In this document: positions 6,780-15,169 of the stretch, in pieces | Position numbering within the stretch: position 1 is the first letter of the stretch | Layout of the letters: each line of letters begins with the position of its first letter | Origin: Candidatus Latescibacterota bacterium | Lineage (GTDB): Bacteria; Latescibacterota; UBA2968; UBA8231 | Direction of reading: 5' to 3' | Assembly: GCA_022819745.1 (NCBI GenBank) | Contig: JAJEGS010000005.1 | Span: 1 to 17,263, forward strand | Length of the DNA: 17,263 bases | Translations under genes and position numbers: made by a program | Notes under the pieces: generated by a model | Told to the model about the DNA's origin: nothing | The model's database searches: none | What the model saw: only the letters and a program-made list of their open reading frames with translations

Positions 6780-9562
6780 TACTGAATTCCGGCGTACACG
6801 GTGATGAAGCTAGTCGTCGAATTACTGCTCTCGCTGCCTTTGGCAAAGCCGCTGTCGTTTTCTAGCACTATCTCGGTCTGGGTGCGCCCGTAGCGCAGGC
6901 CGAGCTGCGTCGTCAGGCGGTACCCCATGTAGTCCGAGGAATTGGATAACTGCACCGCCACATTTACACTGCTCAAGTCTCCCGTTTCCATGGTGATGCC
7001 GCTGGCGACCATGGCGTCTTCGTCGCTCATCAAATCCCTCAGCAGCAGTTGCTCCACCCCCCCCATTAGCACGGTGTGCTTCAGCACCGGCAGTCGGGCT
7101 AGCAGCACAAAGCTGCCGGTCCACTCCTTGCGCTCATCCTCCTGCACCAAAAACGGCGTGCGTCGCAAGTATTCGCTCTTGAACTTGGGCTGGAGGCTGA
7201 AGCGACCTAGGTCGTAGGTGTAGTCGAACTTGTTGATCAAGCCGAAGAAGCTCGTGTTGGTCCGCAGGCGACGCCCGTCTATATCGCGCGGATCATCTTG
7301 GCGTTGTTTATATAAGTCGTACTTGAACTTATTGATGATGTTGAGCCGATCAATGCCTGCGTAGTCGAACCCGAGCCACAGCGAATTGACCCAAGTATCT
7401 TGGGCCGGCAGGATGTCGGGTACGAGGGGCTGGATCGCCGGGGCATCGACATAAGGCGTGGGGGCGCGCCGGTCGTCAGGGATGGTGTCGGCGACCTTTT
7501 TCAGCGCGTCAAAAACCCGCAAGTGACCCACACCAGGCACGTCGCGGTCAAAGGTAAAAAGCGCGTACTGGACGCGACTGGAGCGGTCGGCCGAAATCAT
7601 CTGCTCGTCCGCCTGCCCTAGGGTCAACCGTGCCCCTGGCACGAGCTCGGCACCGGCGAACACATTATAGCCCTGCCGGTCGGTCTTATAGGGGTAATCC
7701 GGCAAATCGTCGTCTTCGAAGCGGTCGATCCAATCGTTGTTGTTCAAGTCGATGCCAAAGAGGTATTCGGGCCGATCAACCGCATAGCGCAAAAAAGGCT
7801 CTTCGTAGTCGGGAATGAGGTTGTTGACCGTGCCATTGTCGTTTTGATTGAAATCCGAGATAAAGTCGTTGTTCTCGTCCCACCCGGGAAAGATGAGCCG
7901 GTCGTTGGCCGAACCCGCGCGGATCCAGTCGGGATATTGGTCTTGATCGTCGTTGTCCTCGACAAACTCGTAGAAGTTGCGCTGGGAGTTGTCGTATTGG
8001 ATGTCGCCGTTGGCATCGACCAAAAAAGCCGTGGTCGAATACGCATCGTCCATCGCATAGACCTCGCCGAAGAAGAACCACGGATGGAACTGACGGGAGA
8101 GGTTAAAAAACCAAGCGTCGGACTGCTCGGCAGAAATTTTGTGATTTTTGCCAGCCGTAAACAGCGCGGCATTGGGATACTGATAGTAGCGCTTGTTGCG
8201 GTCCCACTCTCCGTAGAAGTCAACCCCCCACAGCCCTTTGCCCTCCACTGTAAATCCGCCGACTAGGTTGCCCGTCGGTAAGCCGTAGTCAAATTTGACG
8301 AGCTGGAGATTGGAAATGTCCTTCACGTTGCCCTCGGCTCGCCGCAGGGTAATCAGCGCTGGCTCGCTGGCGTCTATGGTCTCCGCACTCAGGGGCGCGG
8401 AGGGCATGGCGCGACGACCCGTCTGCCGGTCGGACCACATCTGCACCTTGAAGTCATTGCCCAAGACGTATTCAAATTCCACGGCCACGATCGAGGTGGG
8501 GTCTGGGCCGATGTAAGCCGGGTCGTTGAAATCGTAGTTGAGCACGATGCGCTCGTGGCCGTCGGCGGCCGTGTACCCTTGGCGCTCAAAACCGCCGAAT
8601 TTAATCGGCCACTCCGCGCCAGCGCGGACGACCTCCTCCGCCTCAAAAACCTGCTCTTTATTCGTCTCAAAGTCGCGGCTGATGATGCGCACCTTGTCGC
8701 GGAACAAAGCCGCGCCTCCCTCACCATCCTCGGGCGTGTCGTCGCTGAGAATGATGGCAATGGCCGTCAGCGGGGTGCTACTCTGGCCGGAAGTGAGGCT
8801 GCCAGCGATCAAGTCGCCGCTGAACAGGTCGAGCGTGGTATTCGTATTGCGAGCATCGACTATAGTCGCGCCCACCTCGATGAAGTCGCCGATCTGGATC
8901 GTACCGCGCCCGCCGAACATGGTAGTGGTATTGGTGCGGGTTTCCGGTTCTCGGGTCGCACCCAAGATCGGATCGCTGATCCGCGAGGCGAGGATCGTGC
9001 CAGCGTATTTGTCGGCCATGAAGTCGATCTGGACGCCATTGTAACGAGGCCTAGAAAAGGTCATGGGCGTGAGGGTCGTGCGCAGCAGATTGCCAACCGT
9101 TATGGAATAGTAGTACTGGCTCTGCGAGTCTCCGCCAATGGTGACCCCATTGAACCAAGAGTCAAAGCGGGCATTTTGGAAGATGCTGCTGCCGAGCTGT
9201 CCGGGTTGGTTTTGGCTCCAGTCGTAGATCAGCCAGCCGCGGCCGATGAAGTTGCCGTAGAAGTCGTAGAAGTAATCGCCTTCGCGGTGGATGTTGACGT
9301 AGCGCCGAAACTCATCTTTAGCGTAGTTGGAGTACTCCCACTGCCGCCAGCCGTATTCGTTGAAAAGCTCCTGGGGAATGTACCATTTCTTGATTGCTGG
9401 ATCGAGCGCACCAAATAGGACCCCGGGTCCGCGCGGTTCAAAACTGACCGCTCCGCCGCGCTGGCGCCCCAAGCGGTTGCCGTAATCTTGGGCTTCAGCC
9501 GTTCCGACCGCCAGCACCAGCGCGACCCAACCAATCAGCCCCCATAGTCTAAACGCTTGCAA
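6779..9562 (-). CDS. Large predicted outer-membrane barrel protein with acidic Ca-type loops (copy 1)
   Basis: This gene encodes 927 residues. A signal peptide (1-24, AEA|Q) is followed by DYGNRLGR. It shares with copy 2 the blocks DP-IK/QR-WY-PQELF-EYG (54-70), RGWLIYDW (108-115), LTPMTF (164-169), LSDDTPEDGEGGAALF (272-287), FDYGLPT (424-430) and the three acidic loops (about 535-545, 562-570, 605-613). The C-terminus is strand-rich (YRLTTQLGLRYG at 881-892, then FITVYAGIQ), as in outer-membrane barrels. The start is TTG: no in-frame ATG lies upstream, and GGGAGAG is 5 nt away. It follows the FlgD-tailed gene by 26 bp. The function is unknown. Tandem duplication inside the operon suggests two copies with divided roles or a hetero-oligomer. 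Confidence 0.85.
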   Translation of the reverse strand: MQAFRLWGLIGWVALVLAVGTAEAQDYGNRLGRQRGGAVSFEPRGPGVLFGALDPAIKKWYIPQELFNEYGWRQWEYSNYAKDEFRRYVNIHREGDYFYDFYGNFIGRGWLIYDWSQNQPGQLGSSIFQNARFDSWFNGVTIGGDSQSQYYYSITVGNLLRTTLTPMTFSRPRYNGVQIDFMADKYAGTILASRISDPILGATREPETRTNTTTMFGGRGTIQIGDFIEVGATIVDARNTNTTLDLFSGDLIAGSLTSGQSSTPLTAIAIILSDDTPEDGEGGAALFRDKVRIISRDFETNKEQVFEAEEVVRAGAEWPIKFGGFERQGYTAADGHERIVLNYDFNDPAYIGPDPTSIVAVEFEYVLGNDFKVQMWSDRQTGRRAMPSAPLSAETIDASEPALITLRRAEGNVKDISNLQLVKFDYGLPTGNLVGGFTVEGKGLWGVDFYGEWDRNKRYYQYPNAALFTAGKNHKISAEQSDAWFFNLSRQFHPWFFFGEVYAMDDAYSTTAFLVDANGDIQYDNSQRNFYEFVEDNDDQDQYPDWIRAGSANDRLIFPGWDENNDFISDFNQNDNGTVNNLIPDYEEPFLRYAVDRPEYLFGIDLNNNDWIDRFEDDDLPDYPYKTDRQGYNVFAGAELVPGARLTLGQADEQMISADRSSRVQYALFTFDRDVPGVGHLRVFDALKKVADTIPDDRRAPTPYVDAPAIQPLVPDILPAQDTWVNSLWLGFDYAGIDRLNIINKFKYDLYKQRQDDPRDIDGRRLRTNTSFFGLINKFDYTYDLGRFSLQPKFKSEYLRRTPFLVQEDERKEWTGSFVLLARLPVLKHTVLMGGVEQLLLRDLMSDEDAMVASGITMETGDLSSVNVAVQLSNSSDYMGYRLTTQLGLRYGRTQTEIVLENDSGFAKGSESSNSTTSFITVYAGIQ

Positions 9563-9567
9563 AGCAT

Positions 9568-9574
9568 CTCTCCC
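9568..9574 (-). promoter_or_regulatory. Shine-Dalgarno site selecting a TTG start
   Basis: GGGAGAG on the minus strand is 5 nt before the TTG at 9562. A nearby ATG (9565-9567) is in another frame and reads MLCKRLDYG, without the signal peptide or paralog match. The TTG start is therefore preferred. Confidence 0.65.
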
Positions 9575-9588
9575 TATATTTTGAGTAA

Positions 9589-11844
9589 CTAGTAAGCCAC
9601 CCCGACAACCCCGATTTTTCTCACTTGGCCCGTGCCGGCTTGTAGCGAAACACTAAAAGCATAGTGCCCCGGCGGTACGTACACCCCGTCGTCGTCCCGA
9701 CCATCCCAAGGCTGGACAAAGCGGCCGCTAATGGCCTCGCTATTGACCAAGCCCCGCACCAAGCGACCAGATAGATCGAAAATTGAGACTTTTACCGGCG
9801 AGAGCCGTGCGATATTGGTGATGTCGTACTGGATGAGGACCCGGTCATTGGCCCCGTCGCCGTTGGGCGTAAACACCGGCGAACTCACGGCCACATTGGC
9901 CAAGAGTTCTTTGCTGATGGGCACGGCCACCGAGAGGTTGTCCGCTATCGGCGTACCCACCGGCTGGATGTCGGAGTCGGCAAATCCAGACTGACTCAAG
10001 TCGGCGGCATTGCCGGCCACGACGCCCTGGCCAATGGTCGTTTCGACCGAGCGGTTAAAGGCACGGCCAACAAAAGTCGTGCCAAACCGCAGCACCCCAT
10101 TGTCAAATTCTACTTCCAAAACGGTCCCATCTTCTTCTATGAGCGGGAAAGAGATGACAAAGCGGTCGTCGAGCACTTCGTCGATGGAGATACCATTGCT
10201 AGCCTGGGGCAAATTCGCCAGCGACGCATCGGAAAAATCCGCCTCTTGCACCTCGCCGTCGGGTCGCTGGATTCGCACGCGCCCGATGGATTCGACGCGC
10301 AAGGGAGTCTCGATCTCAAAGGCGTCAAAACCGCGCTGCTGACCAGATGATTTATTGCGTACCGCGTACAAAAACCGAGTGTTTTTCCCCACGGCTGCTG
10401 AGCGCGGCGAAATCTCGGCGATTAGCTCTTGAGCAAAAGGCGGCGAAATCACGTCAAAGGCCAAGCCACCAACTACGGCCGCAGCCTCGAAATCGTCGCT
10501 AAAAAAGTCAACAGAAAACTGGAAGTAACGCCGCGGACCAGGCGAGGAAATTGGGACACCGGCACCGTCTATTGGAAGCTGGTCTTGGCTGACGATACCA
10601 GACGCCGAATAGGGAGGCGACCAGCCGCTCCAGTTGTTGACATCGTCGCGGATGACTCCTTTGTCCTCGCCCCGCATCGCGCTGTAGTCGGCCTCGTCGA
10701 GGGTGACGAGGGCCTGCTGCTCCAGCGGCAGATCTTTGAACACCCCAATCGCCTCGCGCACATCTACTTCGTCGTTGTCCAGCACGTCTGAGACCAGAGC
10801 CTTTAACCCAGCATCATCGACGTCATCGGCCCACTTCCACGGCACCTCCACATTGGCCGTCGAAGTGCCCGACCGATTACCGGCTTGGGCACCGCCGCCC
10901 ACGCGGAAGATGCGCTCGCCCGGGCGGACCTTGTTGAATTCGACCGGGTTCGAATCCACACCTGTACGCGTGCGAATCTGCAAGCTAGACAGGTTTGCGT
11001 CGCCTGCCGCCTCTTGAATCCAACGCAAGTTGCCGAACAGGGCCAAGTCGCCAAAGTCGAAAATATTGGACACATAGCTCGCTTCGGGCACAAAACCCGT
11101 GCCGAAAATCTGGAACTCAGCTAGGTCGAAGCCGGCCGCGGTCAACACCTTCAGCCGCACGAAACGCACGTATTGCGGAGAAATACGCACATCCACCACG
11201 GATTGGTCGTTTTGGGTCTCGACCGCGACGGTTTGCAGAATGGGCACGCCTTCAAAGGAATTTTCCGGCGTGCCATCATTGATAAAAATCTCATACCCTC
11301 GTAAGAATTCGTTTTGGAAAGGGAATTCCTCCGAGGGAAAATCCGGGTCGCCGTTGCGCGGAAAGAACTTGAAGCGATTGAGACCAAAGCGAGCGCCGAG
11401 ATCTAAGTCGATGATTAGCCCTAGTACCCGGGCGCTTTGGGTGCCCCCGGAAGCGCGCATGTCCAAGGCCGTGTCGCCGTCGTTGTCGATCACATTGGCC
11501 AAGGCTGCGCCAATAGAGCGATTGTTTGGCGACCTAATGCTGCCGCCGCGCAATGGCGAGTTAATGCCGACCGCTATGTTGCGGGTGGTATCGGCGCGCT
11601 GGGGTGCGATGAAATAGGGCCGCCCTTCCGGCTCAAAGTCGATGACACCCCCAGGGGCGTTGGTTTTTTCGATCGCGGTCGCACTGCGGATGACCACGGC
11701 GGGGAGGTCGCCACCACCACTTTCCCAGCTCAGGCCCGCTGCACCGCCGATGACCACGACTTCCGCAACCGCTGATTTTCCCGCCGCCAAAGTGGCGAGC
11801 AAGACGCCACCCATGAGGTAAGCAGATCGAAAAACTATTCGCAT
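9589..11844 (-). CDS. Secreted F5/8-type protein with TPNGDG/FlgD-like C-terminal domain
   Basis: This gene encodes 751 residues. A signal peptide (1-27) ends SAVA|E. Residues about 105-250 are a divergent F5/8-type module (ARVLGLIIDLDLGARFGLNRFKFFPR, ending DLAEFQIFGTG). A SYVSNIFDFGDLALFGNLRW module (256-275) begins a beta domain also found in the 1-861 and 15170-17074 proteins. The C-terminal 95 residues hold FTPNGDGAND (658-667), then FDLSGRLVRGL and PWDGRDDDGVYVPPGHYAF (712-730), a FlgD Ig-like fold used as a C-terminal tail by many FCB-group surface proteins. This is the first gene of the four-gene minus operon; the divergent intergenic region lies upstream. Only a weak Shine-Dalgarno (GAG 13 nt away) is visible. 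The likely role is a surface-exposed adhesin or ligand-binding subunit presented with the downstream barrels. Confidence 0.88.
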   Translation of the reverse strand: MRIVFRSAYLMGGVLLATLAAGKSAVAEVVVIGGAAGLSWESGGGDLPAVVIRSATAIEKTNAPGGVIDFEPEGRPYFIAPQRADTTRNIAVGINSPLRGGSIRSPNNRSIGAALANVIDNDGDTALDMRASGGTQSARVLGLIIDLDLGARFGLNRFKFFPRNGDPDFPSEEFPFQNEFLRGYEIFINDGTPENSFEGVPILQTVAVETQNDQSVVDVRISPQYVRFVRLKVLTAAGFDLAEFQIFGTGFVPEASYVSNIFDFGDLALFGNLRWIQEAAGDANLSSLQIRTRTGVDSNPVEFNKVRPGERIFRVGGGAQAGNRSGTSTANVEVPWKWADDVDDAGLKALVSDVLDNDEVDVREAIGVFKDLPLEQQALVTLDEADYSAMRGEDKGVIRDDVNNWSGWSPPYSASGIVSQDQLPIDGAGVPISSPGPRRYFQFSVDFFSDDFEAAAVVGGLAFDVISPPFAQELIAEISPRSAAVGKNTRFLYAVRNKSSGQQRGFDAFEIETPLRVESIGRVRIQRPDGEVQEADFSDASLANLPQASNGISIDEVLDDRFVISFPLIEEDGTVLEVEFDNGVLRFGTTFVGRAFNRSVETTIGQGVVAGNAADLSQSGFADSDIQPVGTPIADNLSVAVPISKELLANVAVSSPVFTPNGDGANDRVLIQYDITNIARLSPVKVSIFDLSGRLVRGLVNSEAISGRFVQPWDGRDDDGVYVPPGHYAFSVSLQAGTGQVRKIGVVGVAY

Positions 11845-11868
11845 AAACTAAACTCTATGAGGTAATTA

Positions 11869-11914
11869 GCAGGAGGGGCTGTAGAAAGCATTTCACAACG
11901 CCGAATACTCCTGC
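11869..11914. repeat. Interrupted inverted repeat in the divergent promoter region
   Basis: GCAGGAG (11869-11875) and CTCCTGC (11908-11914) are perfect 7-bp arms separated by 32 bp. The distance is about four helical turns centre to centre (39 bp), which would suit a regulator bound at two sites on the same face. It could also be chance. Confidence 0.3.
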
Positions 11915-11918
11915 ATTG

Positions 11919-11947
11919 TTGCCCAAAAATCTGTCAAACCCTAAATT
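11919..11947 (+). promoter_or_regulatory. Candidate promoter of the plus-strand operon
   Basis: TTGCCC (11919-11924) and TAAATT (11942-11947) are separated by 17 bp; each matches 4 of 6 consensus bases. The site is about 50 bp upstream of the first ATG. Only moderate support. Confidence 0.3.
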
Positions 11948-11997
11948 AATCGCCTGTTAAATAAGTGAATACTACCCACTAGAGCAAGAAATTTTCA

Positions 11998-13701
11998 ATG
12001 ATCTCAATCCAGTCCTTTCAGTGCGAGCGCATTCTCCCGCTCCTGTCTTTTTTCGCCCTTTTTCTCGCATCCTGCGATGGTCAGCCCGAACAGCCCGAGG
12101 TGCAGGATGTCGTCTTGGCGACCGTAGCCAGCGACCCCATTACCCTCGCGGCTTTCACCGAGTTCAGTGCGCTCATCCCAGAGGGCATGAAAAAGGGCGA
12201 TACTCCGCTCGACAAAAACCGCCAAGTCCTCAACAGCTTGATCGACAAGCGGCTCTTGCTCGCCGAAGCCGAGGCCCTTCAGCTAGCCGACAATCCCGCG
12301 CTCCAAGCCGATCTATCCTTTTTCACCCAAAACCTCTTGCTCGATTTGTACACCCATCGCGAAATATCCCAAAAGATCGTCGTTACGGATGAAGAGATGG
12401 AAGCTCACTATCGAGCCACTCACCGCGATCGCGCCCTCCGCTTTAGCGGCATCATGGTAGAGACCCGCGAGGAAGCCGAGGAAATTTTGCAGGCCGTGGC
12501 CAACGGGGCGCAGTTCATGGAGTTGGCCAAGGGGCGTTCTCTGCACCGCGATAGCGGCGAACAGGGCGGCGATGTGGGGAGCTACAAGCTCAAGGATAAG
12601 GTCCTCCCGGCCATTGCCGAAGCGATCTTCTCCCTCGCCGTGGGCGAGGTATCCGAACCCGTCCGCTTCCAGTTTGCCGGCAAGACCCACTACACGGTCT
12701 TTCAAGTCACCGACGAGATGCCACTGCCACTCGCCGCTTCCGAGCACAAGGTGCGGGAGGAAATTTTCGGCCGCAAGCGAGTCGCCCGCTACCAAGCTCT
12801 CCTCGACTCGCTCAAAAGCGAGTACGGCCCCGAACTGCATCCCGAGCAGATTCGCAACCTCAACCAGCACAGCCAGCAGACCGAGGGCGATCTATACGCC
12901 CTGCCAACCGCGTTGAGCGACAAGCCTATCGTTTCCTTTCGCGGTGGTCAAATCAGTTGCCACGAATTCATGCAAATGGCGCGGCAAATGCGCGCCGGTC
13001 GCCCCGAGTTGGCCGACTCTGCTCGCGTCGTCTTCCTCCTAGAAACTGCGATCGTCCCAGCCTTTTTCTTCACTGCTGAGGCTCAGGCTCACGGCCTAGA
13101 AGAAGATCCCAACCTGCAGCAGCGCATCCGCAACAAGCGGGACGACCTGCTTCTCAACGCCCTGCGGCAGCGCTATGTCGATCAGCACGTCGTAGCGACC
13201 CCAGAGGAGGCCCGCGCCTTCTACGATAACCACCCAGAGAAATTTACCGCGCCGCTGACGACCGAAGTGGTAGAAATTCTCGTGTCTTCCGACTCGTTGG
13301 CCCAGCGACTCAAGCGCGAGCTCCTCGCCGGTGCCGACCCCGCGCCCTTGGCCCGCGCTCACACCTTCCGCCCCGGTGCCGACCACCACGACGGACACCT
13401 GACCCTCAGCCCCTATACCAAGGCGTACTATCAGGGCATCTACGACTTGGCGCATTCGATACCCATTGGCCAAGTTGGCGGTCCAGTGCAGGTCCAAGGC
13501 GGCTACTCGGTCTTCAAGGTCCTCGACCGCCATCAGAAAAAGCATCCCTACGACGCCACATCCCGTCGCCGCGCCACGGCTTACATCAAGATCGACAAGT
13601 CCAAGCGCGGTTACGTGCGCTATGTGCGCGGCCTGCGAGAGCAGCACCCGGTTGAGGAATTTTCAGACGCGATAGAACGCGCCCTTGGCGCACCTAATTG
13701 A
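11998..13701 (+). CDS. Parvulin/SurA-PrsA-like periplasmic chaperone lipoprotein
   Basis: This gene encodes 567 residues. A lipoprotein signal ends in the lipobox LASC (C26). An N-terminal SurA_N/PrsA-type helical region (35-130) contains NSLIDKRLLLAEAEAL. A parvulin-like domain at about 145-240 has the FMELAKGRSLHRDSGEQGGDVG signature and AIAEAIFSLAVGEVSEPV. A second helical region and a second, degenerate parvulin-like domain at about 415-512 end in IGQVGGPVQVQGGYSVFKV. The usual catalytic histidine in strand 1 is replaced in both (LRFSGIMV, TTEVVEILV), so it may act as a chaperone rather than an isomerase. It is the first gene of the plus operon; its TGA overlaps the next start. In context it probably escorts the barrels or FlgD-tailed proteins through the periplasm. 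Confidence 0.87.
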   Translation: MISIQSFQCERILPLLSFFALFLASCDGQPEQPEVQDVVLATVASDPITLAAFTEFSALIPEGMKKGDTPLDKNRQVLNSLIDKRLLLAEAEALQLADNPALQADLSFFTQNLLLDLYTHREISQKIVVTDEEMEAHYRATHRDRALRFSGIMVETREEAEEILQAVANGAQFMELAKGRSLHRDSGEQGGDVGSYKLKDKVLPAIAEAIFSLAVGEVSEPVRFQFAGKTHYTVFQVTDEMPLPLAASEHKVREEIFGRKRVARYQALLDSLKSEYGPELHPEQIRNLNQHSQQTEGDLYALPTALSDKPIVSFRGGQISCHEFMQMARQMRAGRPELADSARVVFLLETAIVPAFFFTAEAQAHGLEEDPNLQQRIRNKRDDLLLNALRQRYVDQHVVATPEEARAFYDNHPEKFTAPLTTEVVEILVSSDSLAQRLKRELLAGADPAPLARAHTFRPGADHHDGHLTLSPYTKAYYQGIYDLAHSIPIGQVGGPVQVQGGYSVFKVLDRHQKKHPYDATSRRRATAYIKIDKSKRGYVRYVRGLREQHPVEEFSDAIERALGAPN

Positions 13702-15164
13702 AATTGAGTTGGGCCGTGCTTCTGCTCTTGTTGCTCGCTTGGGGCTGCGCCCGCAACGACCCTCTCCTAGTCGAAGGCCAGCAGCACTTCTACAACCGAG
13801 AGTATCAAGCCGCGATTGAGGTCTTGCAACGGGCTGTGCAACGTCCGTCCCCATCGCCGGCCTCCTATCGCTATCTAGGGCGTTGTTATCTGCAAGTCGG
13901 CCAGTACGAACAAGCGCTAGAAACAGCGCACGCCGGCCTAGCCCGCGATGCCAACGACCCCGAACTCTACGATCTACTCGGTGCCATCGAGATGACCCGC
14001 GCATTCGCCGAGGCCCGCTACAGCGACACCGATGCCGCCCTGAGTGCCTTCGAACGAGCAATCGAACTCGATTCACAACGCGCCACCACCCACTACAACC
14101 TCGGCCTCGTATATAGCTACCGCGACAGCGCACACCTTGCCGAGCGCGCTTATCTGGCCGCTTTGCAGGTGGATTCCACGCTCGCGCCAGCCCACAAGAA
14201 GTTGGGCCTGTACTACCGACGACAAGGGGCCTTAGACCAAGCCCTAAATCACCTGCAACGCGCCGTGCAGTACGCGCCCAAAGACGCCGAAGCGCATTTC
14301 CACCGCGGCTTGCTGCATCGTGCTCAAGGACACTACGACCAAGCTGTGGCAGCCCTAGAGCGAGCCGCCGAACTCAACCCCTATTCGCCCCAAGTCCACT
14401 TCAATCTGTCGCAACTCTACTTGCGCACCGGGCAGCGCGAACAAGGAGAAAAGGCCCTAGCGCGTTCGGAAATTCTCCGCCAGCACCACCGCGGCATCGG
14501 CTCGGACCAATCCCTGCCCGAGGTAAGCGCGGTAGCCATTGGCTCGGCCACGGCCCGCTACAATCTCGCCCTGCACCTCGCCCTGCAAGGCCAATACGAC
14601 CAAGCCATCCTCGAATATCAAAACGCCCTTGCCATCAATCCCGAACTAAAAGACGCGCACAGCAGCCTAGGCGTCCTCTTTTCCTATCAAGGCGATTTGG
14701 CCGCGGCAGCCGCGAGCTTTCGCCAAGCCCTCGCCCTCGACGAAGAAGATCCGCTCAGTCACACTCGGCTGGGGATGATTCTCCTCAAGCAACAACGCTA
14801 TGCAGAGGCTCGAGCCAGTCTTTTGCGCGCTGCCGCACTCGACTCCAACTTGCACGAGGTAGCCTACGGACTCGGCTTGGCTGCGGCCCGCACGGGCGAT
14901 TTGGCCGCGGCCGTCGCCCACTTCGACGAGGCCACCCGGCTCAGTCCCACCAGCGCCGCCGCGCAGTTGAACCTCGGGGTGGCATACGCGAAATTGGCCC
15001 AATTCGACGAGGCCGCCCGCGCCTATGCCCACGCCGTCGAATTGGACCCAGCCAATGAACGCGCTCATCTCTACCTCAGCGACGCCTACCAGCAATTGGG
15101 ACATCTCCAAAAAAGCCGAGTACACCGCGAAAAAGCACGTCAGCTAGCACACAAGACCCGGTAG
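13698..15164 (+). CDS. TPR lipoprotein with about 13 repeats
   Basis: This gene encodes 488 residues. The start is TTG at 13698-13700, sharing TTGA with the upstream stop; no Shine-Dalgarno is visible, which fits translation by reinitiation. The signal LLLLLAWGC gives a putative lipid-modified C17, although W at -2 and A at -3 are unusual for a lipobox. The remainder is almost entirely TPRs in two blocks: residues 22-262 (seven repeats) and 284-483 (six repeats), joined by a non-repeat linker (263-283). Typical repeats read YNLALHLALQGQYDQAILEY and LNLGVAYAKLAQFDEAARAY. It should be a membrane-anchored protein-binding scaffold, probably in an assembly complex with its neighbours. No enzymatic domain is present. 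Confidence 0.88.
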   Translation: MKLSWAVLLLLLLAWGCARNDPLLVEGQQHFYNREYQAAIEVLQRAVQRPSPSPASYRYLGRCYLQVGQYEQALETAHAGLARDANDPELYDLLGAIEMTRAFAEARYSDTDAALSAFERAIELDSQRATTHYNLGLVYSYRDSAHLAERAYLAALQVDSTLAPAHKKLGLYYRRQGALDQALNHLQRAVQYAPKDAEAHFHRGLLHRAQGHYDQAVAALERAAELNPYSPQVHFNLSQLYLRTGQREQGEKALARSEILRQHHRGIGSDQSLPEVSAVAIGSATARYNLALHLALQGQYDQAILEYQNALAINPELKDAHSSLGVLFSYQGDLAAAAASFRQALALDEEDPLSHTRLGMILLKQQRYAEARASLLRAAALDSNLHEVAYGLGLAAARTGDLAAAVAHFDEATRLSPTSAAAQLNLGVAYAKLAQFDEAARAYAHAVELDPANERAHLYLSDAYQQLGHLQKSRVHREKARQLAHKTR

Positions 15165-15169
15165 CCCCC

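Larger units (their letters stand above)
11845..11997. promoter_or_regulatory. Divergent intergenic region between the two operons
   Basis: This 153-bp AT-richer stretch separates divergently transcribed operons and must hold at least one promoter for each. On the minus strand a perfect TTGACA (11932-11937) lacks a credible -10 at normal spacing. A plus-strand promoter candidate is listed separately. No small ORF or RNA gene is apparent. Sharing the region makes co-regulation of the operons likely. Confidence 0.6.

Noticed and set aside
8555..9418. Open frame of 287 codons on the plus strand
   Set aside because: It is antisense to the first barrel gene, has no start signals and shows no recognisable domain.
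9565..9567. ATG close to the Shine-Dalgarno site of the first barrel gene
   Set aside because: It is out of frame with the signal peptide and the conserved DYGNRLG start; TTG at 9562 fits both.
11910..11926. Sigma-54-like TGG...GC on the minus strand in the divergent region
   Set aside because: The spacing between the GG and GC elements is 2 nt too short for a sigma-54 promoter.
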